DNA of 64,000 bases from Aminobacter aminovorans (GTDB taxonomy: Bacteria > Pseudomonadota > Alphaproteobacteria > Rhizobiales > Rhizobiaceae): NCBI RefSeq assembly GCF_900445235.1, contig NZ_UFSM01000001.1, forward strand, positions 552,501 through 616,500. The letters are read 5' to 3'. Positions 11,238-18,996 of the stretch are shown piece by piece; the stretch's first letter is position 1, and each line of letters starts with the position of its first letter. The position numbers were made by a program, and so were the translations under genes. Below the pieces are notes generated by a model. That model had not been told where the DNA came from, did not search any database, and was given only the letters and a program-made list of their open reading frames with translations.

Positions 11238-12277
11238 TGGCCTTGGCTCCCCAGTTGAGCGGCGCGGATGCGCGGGTCGACAAGAAGCTGGAGGATGTCG
11301 ACGATCAGGTTGACGAGGCAGACGACGGTGCCGATGAACATCACCGAACCCAGCACGGCGAAGGCGTCCTTCTGGGCGACGGCATTGAACATATAGGCGC
11401 CGATGCCCTGGCGGGCGAAGACGGTTTCGACCAGCACTGCCGAGCCGATCATCGCGCCGGCCTGGGTGCCCGAAAGCGTCAGCACCGGATTGAGGCTGTT
11501 GGGCAAGGCGTGGCGCACCAGCATATGGCGGGCGGTGGCGCCCTTGGCGCGCACGGCCATGATGAAGTCCGAGCGCAGCACACCGAGCAAGGCGGCCCGC
11601 AACGTGCGGAAAATCTGGGTGGCAAACAGCGCCGCCAGAACGGCCGAAGGCAGGATGATATGGTGCAGCGTATCGAAGAAGCCGGCAAAGTTCCCGGCTA
11701 TCAGAGCATCGAGGGTCGGCGCGCCAGTGACGACCGGCGAGTTCATGCCATAGCCCTGCTGGCCCGAGATCGGCACCACGCGCCAGACGCTGCCCAGCAC
11801 ATATTGAAGCACCAGTGCGAGCCAGAAGGCGGGCATGCCGCCGAGCATGACGGCGGTGACGCGGCTGGTCGTGTCGAAGACGCCGCCCTGGCGGTAGGCG
11901 GCAATGATGCCGGCCGGGATGGCGACAGCCAGATTGAGCAGCATGGCAATGAAGACGAGCTCCAGCGTGCTCGGCAGCACCTTTTCGAGATCGGCCAGAA
12001 CAGGCTGAAGGGTAACGATCGAAGTGCCCAGATCGCCGCGCAGGAGGCGACCCAGGAAGCTCAGATATTGCATGATGACCGGGGCATCGAGCCCCAGCCT
12101 TTCACGCACCGCCTCGATCTGGGCGGCGGAAGCGTCCGCGCCGGCGGCCATCTGGGCCTCGTCGCCGGGCATCAGCTTGACCATCAGGAAGACCAGCGAG
12201 GCCAATCCCCAAAGGGTCAACAGTGTCAGGCCCAGACGTCGGCCTAGGAACCAGGAATAGGCGCGGAATGCGAGCAT
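11234..12277 (-). CDS. ABC importer permease, DppB type
   Basis: 347-aa inner-membrane permease. The N-terminal helix LGLTLLTLWGLASLVFLMV is followed by the DppB-type periplasmic region and the transport domain with RAKGATARHMLVRHALPN as coupling segment. It starts 12 bp after the binding-protein gene. Pairs with the DppC-type subunit. Confidence 0.94.
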   Translation of the reverse strand: MLAFRAYSWFLGRRLGLTLLTLWGLASLVFLMVKLMPGDEAQMAAGADASAAQIEAVRERLGLDAPVIMQYLSFLGRLLRGDLGTSIVTLQPVLADLEKVLPSTLELVFIAMLLNLAVAIPAGIIAAYRQGGVFDTTSRVTAVMLGGMPAFWLALVLQYVLGSVWRVVPISGQQGYGMNSPVVTGAPTLDALIAGNFAGFFDTLHHIILPSAVLAALFATQIFRTLRAALLGVLRSDFIMAVRAKGATARHMLVRHALPNSLNPVLTLSGTQAGAMIGSAVLVETVFARQGIGAYMFNAVAQKDAFAVLGSVMFIGTVVCLVNLIVDILQLLVDPRIRAAQLGSQGQ

Positions 12278-12289
12278 GTCAGACCTCGC

Positions 12290-13867
12290 TCACGGCTTGG
12301 CGAGCCGGAAGTCCGCCGGCTCGGCGGGCGTGGCGAGCATGCTGGCCTTGAGGTCTGCAAGCGTGCCGACACGGTAGGCGGCTGGCTTGTAGACACCATA
12401 CATGTCGACCATCACGGAGTCATTGTCGAGAATGGTCTGGACCTGCTTGTAGATGTCGCAACGCTTGGCGTCATCGGCCGTGGCGAGAGCCGTGTCGAGC
12501 AGCTTGTCGACCTCGGGGTTGGCATAGCCGGTACGGTTGGTGCCGACGGCATCCGACTTGTAGCCCTTGACCAGCATGATGCCGGCTTCGGGGAACTGGG
12601 CGAAGTCTTCGAGCAGCATCATCTGCGGGATCGAGTTCGGATCCTTCAGGCTGGCAAGGTAGTTCGGGAAGGCGATAGGCTCGAGTTCGAGCTCGACGCC
12701 GATCTCGCGCAGGTTCGACTGAAACAGCGTCGCTTCCTGCTTCTGCAGCTCGAACACCGGCTGGAAGTTCATCTTGAGCTTAAGGTTGGCTGCACCCGCT
12801 TCAGCGAGCATCGCCTTGGCGGCTTCGAGATCGCGCTTCACCTCCGGCAGTTCGGGACGGCAGTCGAGACGGGCCGGCAGCGGCCCATTGGCGATCTTGC
12901 CGTTGCCGCCGCGGATGCCGCGCAGACCGCCGGCATAGTCGTAGACCATGCGCAATGCCTTACGTACCTTGGGATCGGCGGTCGGGCCGACCTTGGTGTT
13001 GAACAGCACCTCGGTCTGGTAGCTGGTGTTGATCGGCACGACCTTCAGCGCCGGGTCGGTGGCCATGGCGGCGGCATCGCGGTCGGCAAAGCCGAAGGCG
13101 ACGTCGATGTTGCCGGCGCGCAGTTCGTCACGGCGCGTCGAGCTTTCGTCGATGCGGCGAAAGACGATGGATTCGGGACGGCCTGCTTCGACGGCCCAGT
13201 AGCCCGGGAACAGGTCGATCACCACGGCTTGCGACTGGTCGCCCAGCACGTAGGGGCCGGAGCCGGCATCATGCGCCTGGAGCCAGCCCTGGCCGTCATC
13301 GGCGCCCTTGTTGGCCTCGACCAGCGCCGAGTTCAGGATGTAGACCTTGCTCAGCGACGGCAGGAACAGCGTGTTCGGCTTGGACAGCTTGATGGTCAGG
13401 TGGGTGTCGTCGGTCACGGTGGTCGAATCGTAGCCGTCAATCAGCGAGGCCACCCCGGTGCCGATGCGCTTCAGGCGGTCGAGCGTGTAGGCGACGTCCT
13501 TGGCGGTCAGCGCCGTGCCATCATGGAACTTCACATCGGGACGCAGCGTGAAGGTGATCGACTGGGCGTCGTCGGCATAGGCGTATTCCGTGGCCAGCGC
13601 GCCGATGAGCTTCGTGTCGTCATAGGTCACCAGCGTATCGTAGACGGCGCTGATAATGGTGTTGGTCTGGTTGTAGTCGGCGCGCAGCGGATCGAGCGTA
13701 TTGATCTGGCCACCGAGGCCGACAATGATCGTGTGTTCGCGATCTGCGGCAAAGGCCGACGAGCCGCCGAAACCGACCGCCACGGCAAGGGCCGCGCCCC
13801 CGACGGTCGCCAAAAACTGCCGCCGGCTGCCTGACAGCGCGGAGAAGGCCGAGAAGAAAGCATGCAT
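12290..13867 (-). CDS. ABC substrate-binding protein, family 5, probably Tat-exported
   Basis: Extracytoplasmic solute-binding protein of the peptide/nickel/opine family (SBP_bac_5), about 525 aa. The N-terminus has GSRRQFLATVGGAA, a twin-arginine-type signal, and a cleavage site after SSAFA. The ATG at 13867 is preferred over the one 15 bp upstream because GGGAG sits 8 nt before it. First gene of the importer operon; its upstream region carries TTGTATCC and GGATACA elements. Expected to decide substrate, which may be a ureide, hydantoin, opine or peptide. Confidence 0.92.
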   Translation of the reverse strand: MHAFFSAFSALSGSRRQFLATVGGAALAVAVGFGGSSAFAADREHTIIVGLGGQINTLDPLRADYNQTNTIISAVYDTLVTYDDTKLIGALATEYAYADDAQSITFTLRPDVKFHDGTALTAKDVAYTLDRLKRIGTGVASLIDGYDSTTVTDDTHLTIKLSKPNTLFLPSLSKVYILNSALVEANKGADDGQGWLQAHDAGSGPYVLGDQSQAVVIDLFPGYWAVEAGRPESIVFRRIDESSTRRDELRAGNIDVAFGFADRDAAAMATDPALKVVPINTSYQTEVLFNTKVGPTADPKVRKALRMVYDYAGGLRGIRGGNGKIANGPLPARLDCRPELPEVKRDLEAAKAMLAEAGAANLKLKMNFQPVFELQKQEATLFQSNLREIGVELELEPIAFPNYLASLKDPNSIPQMMLLEDFAQFPEAGIMLVKGYKSDAVGTNRTGYANPEVDKLLDTALATADDAKRCDIYKQVQTILDNDSVMVDMYGVYKPAAYRVGTLADLKASMLATPAEPADFRLAKP

Positions 13868-14343
13868 GATTGTCGCTCCCATATGCTGAATTGACTCTGC
13901 CTTTTCACAAAGGCGCTCCCATCTCTTTTGTATCCGATTTTTTCTTCAGTGGATACATAAATGTTGCGTGATGTGTGTACACGCCGAGCGCCTCCAACCC
14001 CGCTACAAGAATTACATTAAAACAGTCACTTAAGACGTCATCTGAAAGACCGCGGCGTCCGCCGGCTGCAAAATTCGCCCCTCATCGCAACCGGCGGGAT
14101 GGATGCGGCCTGGCATCGAGTTGTCATTTTTGATCCCCAAGATGCCGGTTTCGCAGGCACATTGCTCGCCTTCCGGGCAGAACTGCATCCAATATTTGGA
14201 TACAAACTTTACATATTATGTGATACAATGATATCAAGGCCGGGCTGCGGATGCTTCGCAAAAGGCGTTCGCGTCCCGAAACTCACGCCACCGTTCGGTT
14301 GCGCGAGGGGCGGAAGCAAAGACCGTCATATCAAAGGAATTCG
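13868..14343. promoter_or_regulatory. Divergent control region with GGATAC-type operators
   Basis: 476 bp without a gene between the importer operon and the racemase gene. It holds TTGTATCC (13928-13935) facing GGATACA (13951-13957), a perfect inverted repeat ATCCAA-TAT-TTGGAT (14187-14201) continuing into TTTGGATACAAA (14195-14206), and TGATA-N6-TATCA (14221-14236). These are good candidates for the GntR regulator encoded at 15423, acting on both promoters. Confidence 0.6.
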
Positions 14344-15108
14344 ATGCGCCGCCTGCCTCGCCTGCTCGTCATCAATCCCAACACCTCGACCGGCGTCAGC
14401 CAGGTCATCGACGCACTCGTGCGCGACGAGGTGGCGGACGCCGCAGAGGTGCAGACCATCACCGCCAGTTTCGGCTTCAGCTACATCTCGACCCGTGTCG
14501 CGGTTTCGATAGCCGCACACGCCGTGCTCGACGCAGCAGCCAAGGCCATTGGCGAGGGCGCGAGGCCCGACGCGATCGTACTCGCCTGCTTCGGTGACCC
14601 CGGCCGCGAGGCGATCGCCGAGATGACCGGACTTCCGGTCGTCGGATTTGCCGAAGCCAGCCTGCTCGCCGCAGCGGCTATGCCGGGAACCTCACTCGTT
14701 TCGACCAATGGCACGGTCTGGTGCGAAATGCTCAGCGAACTGGTGCTGAAGCTCGGCCTTGGCGAAAGGATCGCCGGCATCCGGTCCATCGAGTCGGTGG
14801 CCGACGACGCACGATCCATCGCCAGTTTCCTGGCAATGGAGGCCAAGGCGCTCGGGGCTGAACGTGTCGTGCTGGGCGGCGCCGGGCTAATCCCTGTTTT
14901 GCCCGACGTCATCGCGGCTGCGGAAGTGCCGATTCTCGACCCCCACCGCATCGCCATCGGCAAGGCGCTACGCCTTGCGGCAGACCCACAGCCGGCTGTG
15001 GCGGATGCACCCGCCTCTGCGACCGAAACCTTCGGCCTGTCGCCCTTCCTGAAGCAGGCGCTGGGCCAGCCAACACCTCAACTGAAGCGCCGGAACGGCG
15101 GGAACTGA
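14344..15108 (+). CDS. Asp/Glu/hydantoin racemase-family protein, single catalytic Cys
   Basis: 254 aa. The opening LLVINPNTSTGVSQVI is typical of hydantoin/allantoin racemases. The first catalytic cysteine is present in VLACFGDPG (Cys82). The second, normally in LGCAG, is Gly179 (VVLGGAGLIP). Without two bases it may not racemise; the single-Cys arrangement recalls, in mirror image, arylmalonate decarboxylase. ATG at 14344 follows AAAGGA. It shares a control region with the importer and precedes the GntR gene, so it probably acts on the imported compound. Confidence 0.86.
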   Translation: MRRLPRLLVINPNTSTGVSQVIDALVRDEVADAAEVQTITASFGFSYISTRVAVSIAAHAVLDAAAKAIGEGARPDAIVLACFGDPGREAIAEMTGLPVVGFAEASLLAAAAMPGTSLVSTNGTVWCEMLSELVLKLGLGERIAGIRSIESVADDARSIASFLAMEAKALGAERVVLGGAGLIPVLPDVIAAAEVPILDPHRIAIGKALRLAADPQPAVADAPASATETFGLSPFLKQALGQPTPQLKRRNGGN

Positions 15109-15422
15109 GCGACTGCCGATCAGACGAAAATCAGCTCATTTTCAAATCGTATTCAAAAGTCCTTACGATTGCGCGCAATAGTTTTCTCTATTGTATTAGA
15201 AAACATGTGTTAGAGTGGCCGCAATGCAAACAAGGCGCCTGCGCTGGCTTGCAGCGGAGGAAATTCGGCGGCTATGGCACGCCGGCTGCATCGTACGACA
15301 CCGGCTAATATAAAACGAATAACGAAGCAAGGCTTGCATTCCACTTGTCTTCCGCCGTGCGCCGATGCATCTGAGACGTAGCATTGATACGCGCTGCCTG
15401 TACAACACTGGCTGGTGAGAGA
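15109..15422. promoter_or_regulatory. Region upstream of the GntR gene
   Basis: 314 bp without a gene. A perfect inverted repeat GTTTTCT-N10-AGAAAAC lies at 15181-15204, in AT-rich sequence (TCTATTGTATTAG in the spacer) that could be promoter or operator. The rest shows nothing I can name. Confidence 0.4.
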
Positions 15423-16133
15423 ATGGCGAAAGCTGCGAATACTGATCTCGACGAGAAAGCCGGATCGAAGATCGATGCGATCTATCAAGCTCTGTTCAGG
15501 GCCATTCTGGCGCGCGAACTGACCCCCGGCACAAAGCTCAGCGAAGAATCGATCGGCGCGCTGTTTTCTGTCAGCCGCACCATCGTGCGCGCCGCGCTCA
15601 ACCGCCTGCACACCGAATCACTGGTCGAGTTCCGGCAGAACCGCGGCGCCTTCGTCGCCAGCACGACGCCCGACGAGGCGCGCCAGGTGTTCGAAGCGCG
15701 CAACGCCATCGAACGCGAGATCTTTTCCAAACTGGCGACCGTCGTCACCGACAAGCAGATCGGCATGCTGGAACAGCATCTGGAAAAGGAACACAGCATC
15801 CGCCACGCCGGCGATCATACTGCGGCGATCGTCGCCTCGGGCGAGTTCCACCTGCTCGCTGCCCAGATGGCCGGCAACGAGGTGCTCGCCGGCTTCCTCA
15901 AATCGCTGATCTCGCGGACGTCGCTGATCCTCGCCCAGCACAGTACGCATCAGGAAACCGACTGCAGCGTCGACGAACATGTGGCGATCCTGCAGGCGCT
16001 CAGGGCCCGCGATCCCAAGGCCAGCGCAGATGCGATCATCGAGCACCTGCAGCAGGTGTTCGAGCAGGCCAATATCGGCCAGACCAAGCGCACCAAGCGC
16101 AACCTGAGCGAAATCCTGTCGCGTTACGCCTGA
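15423..16133 (+). CDS. GntR-family (FadR/FCD-type) transcriptional regulator
   Basis: 236 aa. The N-terminal winged helix spans about residues 20-85 (ELTPGTKLSEESIGALFSVS, then RTIVRAALNRL), and the C-terminal FCD ligand-binding domain about residues 95-220, with the metal-binding-type pattern RNAIERE ... GEFHLLAA ... DEHVAILQAL. The ATG at 15423 follows GGTGAGAG. It sits centrally among operons that share a TTGGATACAA-like site, so I infer it is their local regulator, releasing DNA when the pathway substrate binds. Confidence 0.92.
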   Translation: MAKAANTDLDEKAGSKIDAIYQALFRAILARELTPGTKLSEESIGALFSVSRTIVRAALNRLHTESLVEFRQNRGAFVASTTPDEARQVFEARNAIEREIFSKLATVVTDKQIGMLEQHLEKEHSIRHAGDHTAAIVASGEFHLLAAQMAGNEVLAGFLKSLISRTSLILAQHSTHQETDCSVDEHVAILQALRARDPKASADAIIEHLQQVFEQANIGQTKRTKRNLSEILSRYA

Positions 16134-16170
16134 GACATAGCCTTTAACATAGGTACCTCCTTCGCGGGCT

Positions 16171-16330
16171 CCTCAGGATGAGCGCCGTGTTGATGCGGCC
16201 CGCCCTCCAGCCCTACCTGGAACCTGTCCCGGCCTGGATGTGGCATGGGGAAGCGTAGCTTCGGTGACGCACAACCGTCCTCATCCTGAGGATCGCGCCC
16301 ACCGGGCGATCCTCGAAGGACGCACACTGC
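16171..16330. repeat. Alphaproteobacterial intergenic palindromic repeat
   Basis: CCTCAGGATGAG at 16171-16182 and the inverse CTCATCCTGAGG at 16280-16291 frame the element, followed by a CGCCC-ACC-GGGCG hairpin and CCTCGAAGGACGCAC. It fills the gap between the convergent GntR and deacetylase genes. A very common repeat type in Hyphomicrobiales. Confidence 0.75.
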
Positions 16331-16342
16331 AAACCGCCAATC

Positions 16343-17749
16343 CTACGCGGCAAACCGCGCTTCGACCTGAATCTCCGCCAGCCGCTCGATCTCGCCATAG
16401 GTAACGGCCAGTTCGGTGTCGCGATCCGACTTGATCCGCGCGCCCAGCGAGGCCAGCAGGGATGCGGTGGTGTAGTTGCGCACGACAAAGATGGCGCCGA
16501 AGCCGAATTTTTCTTCATAGGCGCCCAGCAGTTCCAGCAGCCGCTGCTTTTGGTCGGCGGTCATCGCGTCGAGGCTGTTCGCGTCCTTCTCGTCGGCAAC
16601 GATCCTTGCCGCCTTGATGCGCGGGTCGAGCGGCGTGTACACCTTCAGCACCTCGAACTTCTCGGCCTCGCTGGCAGCACGAAACTGCATGCGTAGCGCA
16701 AAGAACAGGCCGAAGGGGCTGTCGTTGACCGGGGCCAGTTCGCCGTCGAAGGCGCGTTCGGCGAGCAGTTCCCCGCCGCGGAAGCACTGGCCGAAAGTGT
16801 CCACAAAACCTGCCTTGTCCATCTGCGACGGCACCAGCTTCGGCTTGACGTAAGGATGCTCCTTCGCCCAATGCTCGGCAATGTCGATGCGGCGCGCGAT
16901 CCAGACCTTGTCGTGGCTCCGCACGTATTCGATGAAGCGCTTGAGCGCCGCAATGCGCCCGGCGCGGCCGACGAGACGGCAATGCAGGCCGATCGAGAAC
17001 ATCTTTGGGCGCCCAGCAGCACCTTCTGCATAGAGATAGTCGAAGGTATCCTTGAGATAGGCGAAGAACTGGTCGCCTGAATTGAAGCCGTTCGGCGTGC
17101 CGAAGCGCATGTCGTTGGCCTCGAGCGTGTAGGGGATGATCAGTTGCTCGCGGCCCTGGTGCTCGCGCCAGTAAGGCAGGTCGTCGTCATAGGTGTCGGA
17201 GACGTAGGCGAAGCCGCCCTCCTCGGAGACCAGGTCGACGGTGTTGACCGAGCAGCGGCCGGTGTACCAGCCGGTGGGGCGCTCGCCGGTGGCCAGCGTG
17301 TGCAGGCGGATCGCCTCCTGGATCTGGGCACGTTCCGCGTCGGCCGGCATGTCCTTGTGCTCGACCCATTTGTAGCCATGGCTGGCAATTTCCCAATCGG
17401 CCCGCTGCATGGCGCGCAACTGTTCAGGTGCACGCATCAGCGCGGTTGCGACGCCATAGACGGTAACGGGCACGTCGAGTTCGGTGAACAGGCGGTGCAG
17501 CCGCCAGAATCCGGCGCGGGCGCCATATTCGTATACCGACTCCATGTTCCAGTGGCGCTGGCCCGGCCACTGCGCAGCACCCGGGATTTCCGACAGGAAG
17601 GCCTCGCTCGCGGCATCGCCGTGCAGGATATTGTTTTCGCCGCCTTCCTCGTAGTTGAGCACAAACTGCACGGCAACATTGGCGCCGCCCGGCCAGTTGG
17701 CATGTGGCGGGTTCTCGCCGTAGCCGCGCATGTCGCGAGGGTAACGCAT
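16343..17749 (-). CDS. PuuE-type allantoinase/polysaccharide deacetylase fused to a UraD-like domain
   Basis: 468 aa. Residues 1-300 match the metal-independent PuuE allantoinase group of the polysaccharide deacetylase fold (FVLNYEEGGENN near 29, WEIASHGYKW near 119, GWYTGRCS near 160). Residues 308-462 resemble OHCU decarboxylase (UraD): MDKAGFVDTFG, then EEKFGFGAIFVVRNYT near 412, ILA-like LLASLGARI. The catalytic HPDL segment of UraD is not present: the aligned stretch reads KVYTPLDPRIKAA (369-381). Allantoinase/UraD fusions are known in purine catabolism, but there is no uricase nearby, and the UraD half may be inactive or repurposed. A GTATCCAA site lies upstream at 17856. Confidence 0.85.
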   Translation of the reverse strand: MRYPRDMRGYGENPPHANWPGGANVAVQFVLNYEEGGENNILHGDAASEAFLSEIPGAAQWPGQRHWNMESVYEYGARAGFWRLHRLFTELDVPVTVYGVATALMRAPEQLRAMQRADWEIASHGYKWVEHKDMPADAERAQIQEAIRLHTLATGERPTGWYTGRCSVNTVDLVSEEGGFAYVSDTYDDDLPYWREHQGREQLIIPYTLEANDMRFGTPNGFNSGDQFFAYLKDTFDYLYAEGAAGRPKMFSIGLHCRLVGRAGRIAALKRFIEYVRSHDKVWIARRIDIAEHWAKEHPYVKPKLVPSQMDKAGFVDTFGQCFRGGELLAERAFDGELAPVNDSPFGLFFALRMQFRAASEAEKFEVLKVYTPLDPRIKAARIVADEKDANSLDAMTADQKQRLLELLGAYEEKFGFGAIFVVRNYTTASLLASLGARIKSDRDTELAVTYGEIERLAEIQVEARFAA

Positions 17750-17855
17750 GAAGGCCTCCTTGGGTGCGCGGTCGCTTCCCGCGCCAATGACTGTGTGTTG
17801 ACGTCCGACGTCGCGGCAAAGCCCGGCGCCTCATATGCTATTCAGTTTAAGAATC

Positions 17856-17863
17856 GTATCCAA
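17856..17863. promoter_or_regulatory. GTATCCAA operator-like half site
   Basis: Inverse of TTGGATAC. It lies in the 130-bp gap between the TIM-barrel gene and the deacetylase gene, about 107 bp before the deacetylase start. The same octamer occurs at 14196-14203 and 18893-18900. Confidence 0.5.
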
Positions 17864-17879
17864 TAATGCGGCGAGAAGT

Positions 17880-18812
17880 TTATGACAGGCATCTAAGCAA
17901 TGCCTGTGTCAGCCGCGCGACAGGCGCCGCCTGGTCCCACGGCACCTCGCGCGTTCCAAACTTCGCCGCCATCGCCAGCACGGAGGCGAATTCTTCGACG
18001 GCAACCGGCGGCTGGTGCCTGAGCCAATCCCGGTCGAACACCGGCATGGCGAACTGGCCGGCATGCATCTCGATCCAGACTTTCGCGTCGGGCAGGAGCG
18101 GGCTGATACCATCCCAGTCGACAAAACCTTCGCCGAGCGGTGCGAGGAAGCGGCGGATGCCGTTTTCCTGGAAACGCATGACGGCATCATCGACGTAAAG
18201 CTGAGCGGCGTATGGCGCGATGCGCCGGGCAGCCGCGACAGGATCTTCCAACCGGCAGAGCACGTTGACCGGGTCGAAGGCCACACCGAGCACATCGGTC
18301 CCGATCCTTTCGACCAGCGCCACGATCTCTGATGTTGCTATCTCCTCATGCGTTTTGAGCAGCAGCTTCGAGCCGTTCCGACGCAGCGCCGGGGCGCAGC
18401 GGCCAAGCAGCTCAGCTACGCCGTCGAGTTGGGCCTGCCAGCTCACATCGGCCTCGAAGCGGTCCTCGATCATGCCGATGATGAAGAACATGTCGCGGAT
18501 GCCGATGCTGGCGGCGAGTTCGACCAGCCTCTCGACACCAGCCTGCATGTCGCCACCTCCGGCGTCGACGATCGGCTGGCTGCGGGCGGGCAGAGCCGGA
18601 TTGACGATGCCGAGCATCGACGAGATTTCCAGGCCCAAGCGGTTCGCCTCGGCCCGGGCAGCGGCCAATTCTGCCGGATCGAGCGTCGGGCTTACGTCGA
18701 ACAGTGAGTTGAACAGCAGCCCCTGCAGCCCCAGCTTCGCGGCGGCCTTCAGCGCCTCGACAGCAGTGAGGCTGCGGCCGTCCGGCAATGAACTCTTGAT
18801 GATGCCGATCAT
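17880..18812 (-). CDS. Sugar phosphate isomerase/epimerase-like TIM-barrel protein (310 aa)
   Basis: Second TIM-barrel protein of the AP-endonuclease-2 type. LKTHEEIATSEIV near residue 153 and GVAFDPVNVLCRL near 176 match the family's metal-binding strands. It is a paralogue of the 362-aa protein at 7407-8495 but lacks its C-terminal extension. GAGG precedes the ATG at 18812. It is divergent from malate synthase and shares the GGATAC-bearing control region with it, so both are likely in one pathway. Substrate unknown. Confidence 0.84.
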   Translation of the reverse strand: MIGIIKSSLPDGRSLTAVEALKAAAKLGLQGLLFNSLFDVSPTLDPAELAAARAEANRLGLEISSMLGIVNPALPARSQPIVDAGGGDMQAGVERLVELAASIGIRDMFFIIGMIEDRFEADVSWQAQLDGVAELLGRCAPALRRNGSKLLLKTHEEIATSEIVALVERIGTDVLGVAFDPVNVLCRLEDPVAAARRIAPYAAQLYVDDAVMRFQENGIRRFLAPLGEGFVDWDGISPLLPDAKVWIEMHAGQFAMPVFDRDWLRHQPPVAVEEFASVLAMAAKFGTREVPWDQAAPVARLTQALLRCLS

Positions 18813-18996
18813 GCTGACGCCTCGCCGGAAAAAATGGTGCGCAGTAGCCGTCTGGGCGCGTCGGACAGCGGCCAGCCTCGCGACCCGAGCACTTGGATAC
18901 TATCCTGTATCAAAAAATGCTTGTCAATGGATACAATCGCTGTCATCAGCATCTTACAGATTTGCCGCGCCTCGCGCGTATCGAAGGAGCCCTGCC
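18813..18996. promoter_or_regulatory. Divergent control region with clustered GGATAC sites
   Basis: Contains TTGGATAC at 18893-18900, GATAC-N6-GTATC at 18896-18911 and AATGGATACAAT at 18926-18937, between the TIM-barrel gene and glcB. Probable binding sites for the GntR protein at 15423. GAAGGAG at 18983-18989 is the glcB ribosome site. Confidence 0.6.
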
